DNA of 64,000 bases from Acanthornis magna (taxonomy: Eukaryota > Chordata > Aves > Passeriformes > Acanthizidae): contig JAWUZG010001110.1 of the NCBI GenBank assembly GCA_036785705.1, positions 1-64,000 of the forward strand. The letters run 5' to 3'. The notes below the pieces were generated by a model. That model ran no database searches, was not told the DNA's origin, and saw only the letters and a list, made by a program, of their open reading frames with translations. The position numbers and the translations under genes were made by a program. Positions 14,189 through 25,100 of the stretch are shown one piece after another; the first letter of the stretch is position 1; the number at the start of each line of letters is the position of its first letter.

Positions 14189-14800
14189 GACCTCTGAGGT
14201 CACGGGCTCTCACAGTGCCTCCATGGGGACATCCCACGTGTCTCTAAGTGCTAAGGAGCTCTTTTGCAACTGCCACTCCCTGGCCTTCCAGGGGGACATG
14301 CCAGGGCTCTCTCTATCTTCCTAAACAACACACACAACAAGGGCAATGCCAGGGCCTGCAGGGTAACATCCCGGCAATCTGCACACTGCTAAGGAGCCAC
14401 GCTGTCACAGCAACTCACAGGGCATGGCCTGTGACATTCCCTCCGTCTCCCTGCTGCTGCTGGACAGCTCTGATGTCACAGGCACTCACCTCTGGCCCCT
14501 GCAGCCATTCCAGGCCTTTCCATGCTGCCAAAGCGCTCTGATGTCACAGACACGCACTGTGGCTTCATGGCCACATGCCAAGGCTCTCCAGGCTGCAAAA
14601 GAGCCCTTTAGCCACAGGCACTTACACAGGTGCCATGGGCACATCTTAGTGCTCCCTCTGCTCATAGGAACCCCGAGGTCACCAGATATCCTGGCGGCTC
14701 CGTGGCCACATCCCCAGGCTCTCCAGGCTGCTCAAGAGCTCTGATCTCACCTGCACTCACACAAGCTCCTCGGGGACATCTGTCGCTGCTGTGCTGGCAG
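14189..14800 (+). repeat. 68-bp subrepeat block 1 (reference unit), nine copies
   Basis: Nine consecutive degenerate copies, averaging 68 bp. The pattern in order is gagctctgatgtcacaggca, then ctcacaggg, then cctccatggggacatccca, then ggctctccaggctgctaaa. Copies begin near gacctctgag, gagctctttt, acaacacaca, gagccacgct, gacagctctg, gcgctctgat, gagccctttag, ggaaccccgag and gagctctgatc. A tenth, partial copy precedes at about 14131-14188. Divergence among copies within a unit is large, while the same copy is almost invariant between units, so these subrepeats are older than the amplification of the unit. Confidence 0.85.
14235..14240. promoter_or_regulatory. Second CACGTG E-box in the unit
   Basis: Palindromic E-box in subrepeat block 1 (atcccacgtgtctc). 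It is kept in L-follower units, which read attccacgtgtctc. A six-base motif in a long unit is weak evidence of binding on its own. Confidence 0.3.
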
Positions 14801-15630
14801 ATTCACACAAAGCCTCCCAGAGCAGCCTGGCCACTGAGTCACGAGGGCCAGAGAGCAGCCCTTGGCTTTCTCAACTCCTTCTCAGACACAGGAGCCTTGG
14901 CGGCGGCTGCATCCAATCCCAGCCTCACACTTAAAGCCAGTGCTTTAAGTAACTCTGTCCCGCAGCACTTACAAATGGCCCATCTGATCTATTCCTAGAA
15001 AAGCAGCTCTTCCCTAACACAAATGATTCGACACAGACAACTCAATCCCAATTACTGACCACTCCATAGAAAAGCTAAACCTACTCCTGGGAGCCTACAC
15101 AGAGTACAATGGAGTGCACTCTATGAAAACAATAGGAAAGCAGTCATATCTTACAGCAAGCAAAAAAACCCAATTCCCAAGTAGAGCTCCATGTAACTCA
15201 CCACACCAACACTCCTGGGCAGCTCTCTCTCCCTTCACCACCAACAGTGCCCTTGCTTGCTGTCCACTTCCCCAGCAGGAGCCCTCACACACTCCAAGGA
15301 GGAACACGCTAGAAAAACCTCCCCTAGGAAAGGGGACTGACTGCACATTGACACTCTCAAGGGACTGACTGTCAGGCAGACGCCTGCAACTCCCGGCAGC
15401 AGCTCAGCTGCCAAATCTTTGCCTCACTAGCAGCACCTTCATGCAGGCTTCCTTGCCAGAAGGACTTTCAGCAGAATTCAAGGCCAAAACAACACACGCT
15501 GGCCCTCTGAAAGACACCTGGAGACATTTGCAAATAGCACATGCTCCAAGTGCCTGGACCATGTTCCAAGGCAAAGCAGCCGGCCCAAAGCATCCTGCTA
15601 CAACCTCCCAGGCGGCTCCCGACTGCTACA
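14801..15630. other. Non-repetitive middle of the unit (reference unit)
   Basis: About 830 bp between the two subrepeat blocks, with no subrepeat structure that I can see and no supported gene. It contains TGAGTCA (14835-14841, a perfect AP-1-type site by consensus), a 9-bp inverted repeat (14929-14950), a 10-bp palindrome gagtgcactc (15112-15121) and a short ccccta/aagggg hairpin-like sequence near 15324. Open frames of 80-120 codons here overlap on both strands and have no recognisable domain. Confidence 0.7.
14929..14950. other. 9-bp perfect inverted repeat, 4-nt loop
   Basis: ACTTAAAGC, CAGT, then GCTTTAAGT: nine paired bases around a four-base spacer. It recurs in every unit at the same offset. 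There is no adjacent T-run, so a bacterial-type terminator is not suggested. It could simply be chance. Confidence 0.6.
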
Positions 15631-16390
15631 GAGCACTCAGCTCCAAAGCACTCCCAGGCCTTCCAGCCTCACAGCCCACAGGCCTACAGCCTTCTGCAGA
15701 GCCCTGAGCTCACCTGCACTCACACACCTACCATGGGCACCTGCCACAGCTCTCCGGCCATGAGAGACAGACGTGTGCTCTCAGGCACTCACAGCCATTC
15801 CAAGCTGACATCCCAGGGCCCTTTGATCTCATCAGGCACCGCTGCTATGGCACAGGCACTCCCTGCGCTTCCACAGGGCCATCCCAGGGCTCTCGAGGCT
15901 CCTCAAGAACACTGAGGGCACACACAACCCCAGCGGCTCCATAGGGACATGCCACGACTCTCCCATTTGACAAACCTCTCTGCACGCACATCACGGCCTT
16001 CAACAGGCTCTCAGGGCTGACAGCCCACGAGTCTCACGCTGCTAAGGTGCCGCCAGCTCACGGCCACTCACAGGGCCTCCATGGGGACATCCCTGCACCC
16101 TCCATCCTCCTCAAGAGCTGGCAAGTCCCTGACACTCACACTTGCCCCCTGGGCACACTCCAGCCATCTCCAGGCTGCCAAAGAGTCAGGAGGTCACATC
16201 TCGGCACAGGAACTCCCTGGGGACACGCCAGAGATATCCAGCTTTCAAAAGAACACTGAGCTCACAGGCTGTCCCAGGACAGCCATAGGCACATGCCAGG
16301 AGTCCACACGCTGCCCAGAAGCCCTGGTGTCACAGGCACTCACTCCCAGCACCTCGGTGCTGACATCCCAGGTGGCTCCACGCTGCTAAA
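15631..16390 (+). repeat. 68-69-bp subrepeat block 2 (reference unit), eleven copies
   Basis: Same subrepeat as block 1 after an 830-bp gap: 760 bp for eleven copies, about 69 bp each, starting at gagcactcag (15631) and ending in cacgctgctaaa (16390). A twelfth, partial copy (gagatgtgatggcacaggca) leads into the A-rich stretch. The last four or so copies make up the direct repeat duplicated in L units. Confidence 0.85.
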
Positions 16391-17050
16391 GAGATGTGAT
16401 GGCACAGGCACTTTTACATCACTCCAAGAATCATAGGAAAGCTATCGGGAAAGAAAGATTTCATGGAAAAGCCACAGCAGGACAAGCTTCCTTGCTAAGC
16501 TTCACTCTACTACTTATACCATGCTCAAAGCACAGTGAGGAAAAGCAACAAACAAAAATCCAGAGTCAATCAATCCAAAATGAAATCAAACCCAAATTAT
16601 CTCTGTCTGTCTGTCCGTGTGCGTGAGGCTGTGTCTCTAAAGAAGAGAAAGGGTCAGGATAAGAAGAACATGGCCCAAAGGCTCAAGAGCACTTCCCTTA
16701 AGAGCACTTCAGCTTGAGCAACACTTCACTTGATAACTCAAATTCAAATGAACAGCTTAGGGCAGGAACAGCAGTTAAGAGCATTTCAACTGAACTGGAC
16801 TTCAACTACACAACGCTTCACTTAGAACTGAGCTGGAACCCAAGACCTCAGCAAAGGATCCACACAGCCCTTACCATAGCACTGCAGGAACTTCGAGACC
16901 TAACTTAGGGACAAACCTAAAGCACTTCTGAATCCACCAGAGCAGCCCCTCTCCCACATTGCAGAGAGCGCATGCACACCTGCACTCCCACAAGCACACA
17001 AAGAGGCTCTACGAGGCAAAATTCCCCTCCAAGCTACTGAAATACTCCTT
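16391..17050 (+). repeat. A-rich stretch with short degenerate subrepeats (reference unit)
   Basis: About 650 bp, richer in A than the rest of the unit. It contains a TCTG microsatellite at about 16602-16625 (ctgtctgtctgtccgtgtg) and then, from about 16685 to 16840, a row of roughly ten degenerate 15-16-bp repeats with core gagcacttcacttga (for example gagcacttccctta, gagcacttcagctt, gcaacacttcactt, gagcatttcaactga, cgcttcactta). This is the part of the unit that the B element matches colinearly. Open frames of 60-76 codons cross it without any family resemblance. Confidence 0.75.
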
Positions 17051-17057
17051 TCACATG

Positions 17058-17275
17058 CCTTGCCATCTTCTCAGCGGCCAAAGCCTGAGGCCTCCGGGAG
17101 CGGCAGGATCGGGGGCCCAGGAGCCGTGCTCCTTCGCGGATGCCCCGAGTGCAGCAAACGGGACAGCTGCCGGCTGGCAGAGGCCCCACGCACAGGGACT
17201 TTGCTGCTCACCGCTGCTGCGGCCCAGCACAGCTGCCAGGGCCTCCTTTGGCACCCCTGCTTACAGGGCCCCGAG
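17058..17275. promoter_or_regulatory. CpG-rich block, candidate regulatory region (reference unit)
   Basis: About 13 CpG in about 190 bp, against a CpG-poor background in much of the unit, with GC near 70% by eye. It ends about 30 bp before the next unit start and is present at the end of all 16 complete units. In most units CACGTG lies just before it (252 bp before the unit end, for example 6667-6672); units 5 and 16 have CACATG. On the minus strand it contains gagaagatggcaagg, which resembles a YY1-type AAGATGGC core. The B element lacks this block. Promoter activity is a guess from composition only; the block is shorter than a classical CpG island. Confidence 0.4.
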
Positions 17276-19520
17276 GCATGGCCTTTAGTCACAACAAGCC
17301 TTCAGCCTGGCCCCACTTCTCATCGGCAGCTTTCCCTGAACACGGGACAACACCAATGTGATGCCATCCAGGCAAAAACAAATTTCAAAGTCTGTTCAAC
17401 AGGCAAAAAAAGCAGGAGCACCTTAGAACACAGCACTTCCTGGCAGCACACAGCGTTTCTCAGAAGCTCCACAGCACCTCAGCCCCGCTGCCTTCGTCAA
17501 GGCCAAGGCCTCAGCAGCATTTCTCATATCATGCTGCAGCCTGAAAAAAGGGCAGGGGGGGATGCACCAGCACAAGCAGGGACATCACACCTGCCCACAG
17601 GCTCCCCATGCTCACATCCCATGGCATCCCAGGGCTCTCTCAGCTTCCAAAGACCTCTGAGGTCACGGGCTCTCACAGTGCCTCCATGGGGACATCCCAC
17701 GTGTCTCTAAGTGCTAAGGAGCTCTTTTGCAACTGCCACTCCCTGGCCTTCCAGGGGGACATGCCAGGGCTCTCTCTATCTTCCTAAACAACACACACAA
17801 CAAGGGCAATGCCAGGGCCTGCAGGGTAACATCCCGGCAATCTGCACACTGCTAAGGAGCCACGCTGTCACAGCAACTCACAGGGCATGGCCTGTGACAT
17901 TCCCTCCGTCTCCCTGCTGCTGCTGGACAGCTCTGATGTCACAGGCACTCACCTCTGGCCCCTGCAGCCATTCCAGGCCTTTCCATGCTGCCAAAGCGCT
18001 CTGATGTCACAGACACGCACTGTGGCTTCATGGCCACATGCCAAGGCTCTCCAGGCTGCAAAAGAGCCCTTTAGCCACAGGCACTTACACAGGTGCCATG
18101 GGCACATCTTAGTGCTCCCTCTGCTCATAGGAACCCCGAGGTCACCAGATATCCTGGCGGCTCCGTGGCCACATCCCCAGGCTCTCCAGGCTGCTCAAGA
18201 GCTCTGATCTCACCTGCACTCACACAAGCTCCTCGGGGACATCTGTCGCTGCTGTGCTGGCAGATTCACACAAAGCCTCCCAGAGCAGCCTGGCCACTGA
18301 GTCACGAGGGCCAGAGAGCAGCCCTTGGCTTTCTCAACTCCTTCTCAGACACAGGAGCCTTGGCGGCGGCTGCATCCAATCCCAGCCTCACACTTAAAGC
18401 CAGTGCTTTAAGTAACTCTGTCCCGCAGCACTTACAAATGGCCCATCTGATCTATTCCTAGAAAAGCAGCTCTTCCCTAACACAAATGATTCGACACAGA
18501 CAACTCAATCCCAATTACTGACCACTCCATAGAAAAGCTAAACCTACTCCTGGGAGCCTACACAGAGTACAATGGAGTGCACTCTATGAAAACAATAGGA
18601 AAGCAGTCATATCTTACAGCAAGCAAAAAAACCCAATTCCCAAGTAGAGCTCCATGTAACTCACCACACCAACACTCCTGGGCAGCTCTCTCTCCCTTCA
18701 CCACCAACAGTGCCCTTGCTTGCTGTCCACTTCCCCAGCAGGAGCCCTCACACACTCCAAGGAGGAACACGCTAGAAAAACCTCCCCTAGGAAAGGGGAC
18801 TGACTGCACATTGACACTCTCAAGGGACTGACTGTCAGGCAGACGCCTGCAACTCCCGGCAGCAGCTCAGCTGCCAAATCTTTGCCTCACTAGCAGCACC
18901 TTCATGCAGGCTTCCTTGCCAGAAGGACTTTCAGCAGAATTCAAGGCCAAAACAACACACGCTGGCCCTCTGAAAGACACCTGGAGACATTTGCAAATAG
19001 CACATGCTCCAAGTGCCTGCACCACGTTCCAAGGCAAAGCAGCCGGCCCAAAGCATCCTGCTACAACCTCCCAGGTGGCTCCCGACTGCTACAGAGCACT
19101 CAGCTCCAAAGCACTCCCAGGCCTTCCAGCCTCACAGCCCACAGGCCTACAGCCTTCTGCAGAGCCCTGAGCTCACCTGCACTCACACACCTACCATGGG
19201 CACCTGCCACAGCTCTCCGGCCATGAGAGACAGACGTGTGCTCTCAGGCACTCACAGCCATTCCAAGCTGACATCCCAGGGCCCTTTGATCTCATCAGGC
19301 ACCGCTGCTATGGCACAGGCACTCCCTGCGCTTCCACAGGGCCATCCCAGGGCTCTCAAGGCTCCTCAAGAACACTGAGGGCACACACAACCCCAGCGGC
19401 TCCATAGGGACATGCCACGACTCTCCCATTTGACAAACCTCTCTGCACGCACATCACGGCCTTCAACAGGCTCTCAGGGCTGACAGCCCACGAGTCTCAC
19501 GCTGCTAAGGTGCCGCCAGC

Positions 19521-19968
19521 TCACGGCCACTCACAGGGCCTCCATGGGGACATCCCTGCACCCTCCATCCTCCTCAAGAGCTGGCAAGTCCCTGACACTC
19601 ACACTTGCCCCCTGGGCACACTCCAGCCATCTCCAGGCTGCCAAAGAGTCAGGAGGTCACATCTCGGCACAGGAACTCCCTGGGGACACGCCAGAGATAT
19701 CCAGCTTTCAAAAGAACACTGAGCTCACAGGCTGTCCCAGGACAGCCATAGGCACATGCCAGGAGTCCACACGCTGCCCAGAAGCCCTGGTGTCACAGGC
19801 ACTCACTCCCAGCACCTCGGTGCTGACATCCCAGGTGGCTCCACGCTGCTAAAGAGATGTGATGGCACAGGCACTTTTACATCACTCCAAGAATCATAGG
19901 AAAGCTATCGGGAAAGAAAGATTTCATGGAAAAGCCACAGCAGGACAAGCTTCCTTGCCAAGCTTCAC
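19521..19968 (+). repeat. Left copy of the ~450-bp direct repeat in L unit 6
   Basis: Aligns base for base with 20893-21340, exactly 1372 bp to the right, with about 14 differences by eye (about 97% identity). Diagnostic left bases are acatccctgcaccctcc, cctcctcaag, gtcaggaggtcacatc, cacatgccagg, cacaggcac and ggtggctcc. Every S unit has a single copy of this module, nearly always left type. The pair is the likely substrate for L-to-S conversion by homologous exchange. Confidence 0.9.
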
Positions 19969-21222
19969 TCACTCACTAAAGAGATGTGATGGCACAGGCA
20001 CTTGCACATCACTCAAAGAATCATAGGAAAGCTATCGGGAAAGAAAGATTTCATAGCAAAGCCACAGCAGGACAAGATTCCTTGCCAAGCTTCACTCTAC
20101 TACCTACACCATGCTTAAGGCACAGCGAGGAAATGAAACAAAATAAATCCAATCAATCCAAAATGAAATTAAACCAAAATTACCTATGTCTGTCTGTCTG
20201 TGTCTGTGTATGTGTGCGAGTGTCTCCAAAGGAGAGAAAGTGTCGGGATTACATGAACACGCTTGAAAGGCTCAAGAGCACTTCACTTAACAGTACGTCC
20301 ATTTGAGCAACATTTAAATTTCTACCTTCAAATTAACCACCTAGCAGAGGAACAACACTTAACAGCATTTAATCCTAACCATATTTCAAGTTAATAAGAC
20401 TTCACATAGAAATGAACTCAAGCCCAACACCTCCGAAAAAACCCCCACAGGATTTACCATCTCTCAACAGTAATTTTACTTACAGGCAGAACTTCCTTGC
20501 ACTTCTAAACTACTTCAGAATCCAGGAGAGCAGCCCCTCTGCCACATTCAGGAGAGGACACGCACACTGGCACGCAATGTTTACCATTCAGGCAAAAACA
20601 AGGCTGTTTTTTTCCAAGGCTGTTACGATAAAAAAAAACAAAACAGGACCACGTTAGACAGCAGCACTTCCTGGGAGCACACAGTGTTTCTCATAAGCTC
20701 AAGAGCTGCTCAGCCAAGTGCAGTTCCTCAAGGCCGATGCCTAAGGAGCATTTCTCAGATCATGGTGGGGCTCAAAAAGGGGAGGAGAGAGGAATGCACC
20801 ACCACAAGCTGGGAGATCAAATTTCATTACATGCCCCCCTGCAGACATCCCATTTCATCACAGCTGTCTTAAGCCTCCATAGACTTCTGAGCTCACAGGC
20901 ACTCACAGGGGCTCCATGGGGACATCTCTGCACTCTCCATCCTCATCAAGAGCTGGCAAGTCCCTGACACTCACACTTGCCCCCTGGGCACACTCCAGCC
21001 ATCTCCAGGCTGCCAAAGAGTCAGCAGGCCCCATCTTGGCACAGGAACTCCCTGGGGACACGCCAGAGCTATCCAGCTTTCAAAAGAACACTGAGCTCAC
21101 AGGCTGTCCCAGGACAGCCATAGGCACACGCCAGGAGTCCACACGCTGCCCAGAAGCCCTGGTGTCACAAGCACTCACTCCCAGCACCTCGGTGCTGACA
21201 TCCCAGGCGGCTCCACGCTGCT
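19851..21222 (+). repeat. Extra 1372-bp segment of L unit 6 (stub plus B element)
   Basis: The segment opens with a 127-bp stub (19851-19977), a near copy of the start of the A-rich stretch ending in cactcactcact. The B element follows from 19978. B matches the A-rich stretch of the main repeat colinearly at roughly three-quarters identity by eye. Near 20570 it jumps over the CpG-rich block to sequence matching the unit head (aggcaaaaacaa, cacttcctgg). Near 20888 it jumps again, within 68-bp subrepeat sequence, to the last modules of subrepeat block 2. B is thus a shortened, diverged relative of the whole unit. The last 330 bp (20893-21222) are far less diverged and form the right direct repeat. 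Confidence 0.93.
20142..20230 (+). terminator. Possible polyadenylation signal, specific to B
   Basis: AATAAA (20142-20147) and ATTAAA (20168-20173) are followed by a GT-rich run (about 20187-20226: tgtctgtctgtctgtgtctg and tgtatgtgtgcgagtg). This order and spacing resemble a vertebrate poly(A) signal with its downstream element. The main A repeat has the GT-rich run but neither hexamer. The same sites occur in the other B copies, with AATAAA near 31903, 36738, 51962 and 56797. No transcript is shown by the sequence. Confidence 0.3.
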
Positions 21223-21340
21223 AAAGAGATGTGATGGCACAGGCACTTTTACATCACTCCAAGAATCATAGGAAAGCTATCGGGAAAGAAAGATTTCATG
21301 GAAAAGCCACAGCAGGACAAGCTTCCTTGCTAAGCTTCAC
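20893..21340 (+). repeat. Right copy of the ~450-bp direct repeat in L unit 6
   Basis: Partner of the copy at 19521. Diagnostic right bases are acatctctgcactctcc, cctcatcaag, gtcagcaggccccatc, cacacgccagg, cacaagcac and ggcggctcc. The hybrid unit 11 (right-type from 41084) and in part unit 1 (right-type at 2536) carry these bases in a single-copy context. Confidence 0.9.
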
Positions 21341-22138
21341 TCTACTACTTATACCATGCTCAAAGCACAGTGAGGAAAAGCAACAAACAAAAATCCAGAG
21401 TCAATCAATCCAAAATGAAATCAAACCCAAATTATCTCTGTCTGTCTGTCCGTGTGCGTGAGGCTGTGTCTCTAAAGAAGAGAAAGGGTCAGGATAAGAA
21501 GAACATGGCCCAAAGGCTCAAGAGCACTTCCCTTAAGAGCACTTCAGCTTGAGCAACACTTCACTTGATAACTCAAATTCAAATGAACAGCTTAGGGCAG
21601 GAACAGCAGTTAAGAGCATTTCAACTGAACTGGACTTCAACTACACAACGCTTCACTTAGAACTGAGCTGGAACCCAAGACCTCAGCAAAGGATCCACAC
21701 AGCCCTTACCATAGCACTGCAGGAACTTCGAGACCTAACTTAGGGACAAACCTAAAGCACTTCTGAATCCACCAGAGCAGCCCCTCTCCCACATTGCAGA
21801 GAGCGCATGCACACCTGCACTCCCACAAGCACACAAAGAGGCTCTACGAGGCAAAATTCCCCTCCAAGCTACTGAAATACTCCTTTCACGTGCCTTGCCA
21901 TCTTCTCAGCGGCCAAAGCCTGAGGCCTCCGGGAGCAGCAGGATCGGGGGCCCAGGAGCCGTGCTCCTTCGCGGATCCCCCGAGTGCAGCAAACGGGACA
22001 GCTGCCGGCTGGCAGAGGCCCCACGCACAGGGACTTTGCTGCTCACCGCTGCTGCGGCCCAGCACAGCTGCCAGGGCCTCCTTTGGCACCCCTGCTTACA
22101 GGGCCCCGAGGCATGGCCTTTAGTCACAACAAGCCTTC

Positions 22139-25100
22139 AGCCTGGCCCCACTTCCCATCGGCAGCTTTCCCTGAACACGGGACAACACCAATGTGATGCC
22201 ATCCAGGCAAAAACAAATTTCAAAGTCTGTTCAACAGGCAAAAAAAGCAGGAGCACCTTAGAACACAGCACTTCCTGGCAGCACACAGCGTTTCTCAGAA
22301 GCTCCACAGCACCTCAGCCCCGCTGCCTTCGTCAAGGCCAAGGCCTCAGCAGCATTTCTCATATCATGCTGCAGCCTGAAAAAAGGGCAGGGGGGGATGC
22401 ACCAGCACAAGCAGGGACATCACACCTGCCCACAGGCTCCCCATGCTCACATCCCATGGCATCCCGGGGCTCTCTCAGCTTCCAAAGACCTCTGAGGTCA
22501 CGGGCTCTCACAGTGCCTCCATGGGGACATTCCACGTGTCTCTAAGTGCTAAGGAGCTCTTTTGCAACTGCCACTCCCTGGCCTTCCAGGGGGACATGCC
22601 AGGGCTCTCTCTATCTTCCTAAACAACACACACAACAAGGGCAATGCCAGGGCCTGCAGGGTAACATCCCGGCAATCTGCACACTGCTAAGGAGCCACGC
22701 TGTCACAGCAACTCACAGGGCATGGCCTGTGACATTCCCTCCGTCTCCCTGCTGCTGCTGGACAGCTCTGATGTCACAGGCACTCACCTCTGGCCCCTGC
22801 AGCCATTCCAGGCCTTTCCATGCTGCCAAAGCGCTCTGATGTCACAGACACGCACTGTGGCTTCATGGCCACATGCCAAGGCTCTCCAGGCTGCAAAAGA
22901 GCCCTTTAGCCACAGGCACTTACACAGGTGCCATGGGCACATCTTAGTGCTCCCTCTGCTCATAGGAACCCCGAGGTCACCAGATATCCTGGCGGCTCCG
23001 TGGCCACATCCCCAGGCTCTCCAGGCTGCTCAAGAGCTCTGATCTCACCTGCACTCACACAAGCTCCTCGGGGACATCTGTCGCTGCTGTGCTGGCAGAT
23101 TCACACAAAGCCTCCCAGAGCAGCCTGGCCACTGAGTCACGAGGGCCAGAGAGCAGCCCTTGGCTTTCTCAACTCCTTCTCAGACACAGGAGCCTTGGCG
23201 GCGGCTGCATCCAATCCCAGCCTCACACTTAAAGCCAGTGCTTTAAGTAACTCTGTCCCGCAGCACTTACAAATGGCCCATCTGATCTATTCCTAGAAAA
23301 GCAGCTCTTCCCTAACACAAATGATTCGACACAGACAACTCAATCCCAATTACTGACCACTCCATAGAAAAGCTAAACCTACTCCTGGGAGCCTACACAG
23401 AGTACAATGGAGTGCACTCTATGAAAACAATAGGAAAGCAGTCATATCTTACAGCAAGCAAAAAAACCCAATTCCCAAGTAGAGCTCCATGTAACTCACC
23501 ACACCAACACTCCTGGGCAGCTCTCTCTCCCTTCACCACCAACAGTGCCCTTGCTTGCTGTCCACTTCCCCAGCAGGAGCCCTCACACACTCCAAGGAGG
23601 AACACGCTAGAAAAACCTCCCCTAGGAAAGGGGACTGACTGCACATTGACACTCTCAAGGGACTGACTGTCAGGCAGACGCCTGCAACTCCCGGCAGCAG
23701 CTCAGCTGCCAAATCTTTGCCTCACTAGCAGCACCTTCATGCAGGCTTCCTTGCCAGAAGGACTTTCAGCAGAATTCAAGGCCAAAACAACACACGCTGG
23801 CCCTCTGAAAGACACCTGGAGACATTTGCAAATAGCACATGCTCCAAGTGCCTGGACCACGTTCCAAGGCAAAGCAGCCGGCCCAAAGCATCCTGCTACA
23901 ACCTCCCAGGCGGCTCCCGACTGCTACAGAGCACTCAGCTCCAAAGCACTCCCAGGCCTTCCAGCCTCACAGCCCACAGGCCTACAGCCTTCTGCAGAGC
24001 CCTGAGCTCACCTGCACTCACACACCTACCATGGGCACCTGCCACAGCTCTCCGGCCATGAGAGACAGACGTGTGCTCTCAGGCACTCACAGCCATTCCA
24101 AGCTGACATCCCAGGGCCCTTTGATCTCATCAGGCACCGCTGCTATGGCACAGGCACTCCCTGCGCTTCCACAGGGCCATCCCAGGGCTCTCGAGGCTCC
24201 TCAAGAACACTGAGGGCACACACAACCCCAGCGGCTCCATAGGGACATGCCACGACTCTCCCATTTGACAAACCTCTCTGCACGCACATCACGGCCTTCA
24301 ACAGGCTCTCAGGGCTGACAGCCCACGAGTCTCACGCTGCTAAGGTGCCGCCAGCTCACGGCCACTCACAGGGCCTCCATGGGGACATCCCTGCACCCTC
24401 CATCCTCCTCAAGAGCTGGCAAGTCCCTGACACTCACACTTGCCCCCTGGGCACACTCCAGCCATCTCCAGGCTGCCAAAGAGTCAGGAGGTCACATCTC
24501 GGCACAGGAACTCCCTGGGGACACGCCAGAGATATCCAGCTTTCAAAAGAACACTGAGCTCACAGGCTGTCCCAGGACAGCCATAGGCACATGCCAGGAG
24601 TCCACACGCTGCCCAGAAGCCCTGGTGTCACAGGCACTCACTCCCAGCACCTCGGTGCTGACATCCCAGGTGGCTCCACGCTGCTAAAGAGATGTGATGG
24701 CACAGGCACTTTTACATCACTCCAAGAATCATAGGAAAGCTATCGGGAAAGAAAGATTTCATGGAAAAGCCACAGCAGGACAAGCTTCCTTGCTAAGCTT
24801 CACTCTACTACTTATACCATGCTCAAAGCACAGTGAGGAAAAGCAACAAACAAAAATCCAGAGTCAATCAATCCAAAATGAAATCAAACCCAAATTATCT
24901 CTGTCTGTCTGTCCGTGTGCGTGAGGCTGTGTCTCTAAAGAAGAGAAAGGGTCAGGATAAGAAGAACATGGCCCAAAGGCTCAAGAGCACTTCCCTTAAG
25001 AGCACTTCAGCTTGAGCAACACTTCACTTGATAACTCAAATTCAAATGAACAGCTTAGGGCAGGAACAGCAGTTAAGAGCATTTCAACTGAACTGGACTT

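Larger units (their letters stand above)
13841..17303 (+). repeat. Unit 5, S class (3463 bp), used as reference unit
   Basis: Complete S unit of standard length. Sub-features annotated separately here apply to all other units at the same offsets, or counted back from the end of an L unit. Peculiarity: the E-box before the CpG block is changed to CACATG (17052-17057), shared only with unit 16 (62005-62010). From this unit on most copies read ccacagctctcc near 15745, where units 1-4 and 14 read ccacacctctcc. Confidence 0.96.
17304..22138 (+). repeat. Unit 6, L class (4835 bp), first long unit
   Basis: An S-like unit carrying an extra 1372 bp at 19851-21222. Private or rare substitutions are catcccaggg near 17627, ccaggtggct near 19074, ctctcaagg near 19354 and cacattcagg near 20546; the other L units have cacattctgg there. 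The right-hand direct repeat has gagctatcc near 21067, shared only with the hybrid unit 11. The CpG block has the L-linked variants gagcagcagg and gcggatccc. Confidence 0.95.

Noticed and set aside
14929..14950. Inverted repeat as a rho-independent terminator
   Set aside because: The stem is AT-rich, no T-run follows, and the context is not bacterial.
14189..16390. Evenly spaced short repeats as a CRISPR array
   Set aside because: The 68-bp copies abut without spacers, are degenerate along their whole length, and sit in a eukaryote-like satellite with no cas genes.
16427..16436. agaatcatag, the reverse complement of the ctatgattct found at the 3' end of avian CR1 elements
   Set aside because: Only ten bases match. 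It is not repeated, and the adjoining sequence does not look like a CR1 3' end to me. A repeat-masking run could settle it.
16752..16912. Telomere-like ttaggg
   Set aside because: Only isolated single occurrences (cagcttagggcagg, aacttagggac), never in tandem.
17150..17170. CENP-B box in the CpG block (gcaaacgggac)
   Set aside because: Only the A..CGGG half fits. The TTCG half is not at the required spacing on either strand.
13841..17303. Similarity to the primate D4Z4 type of macrosatellite (about 3.3 kb, CpG-rich, YY1-like site)
   Set aside because: Only the unit size and a CpG-rich part are alike. There is no homeobox frame, and the rest of the unit is CpG-poor and made of 68-bp subrepeats.
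20216..20230. Coding meaning for the VCVCVCVRVS-like stretch in a B open frame
   Set aside because: It is simply translation of the TG-rich microsatellite.
19851..21222. The L-specific segment as an inserted transposon
   Set aside because: It has no terminal inverted repeats, no short target-site duplication and no transposase or reverse transcriptase frame. It aligns colinearly with parts of the host unit.
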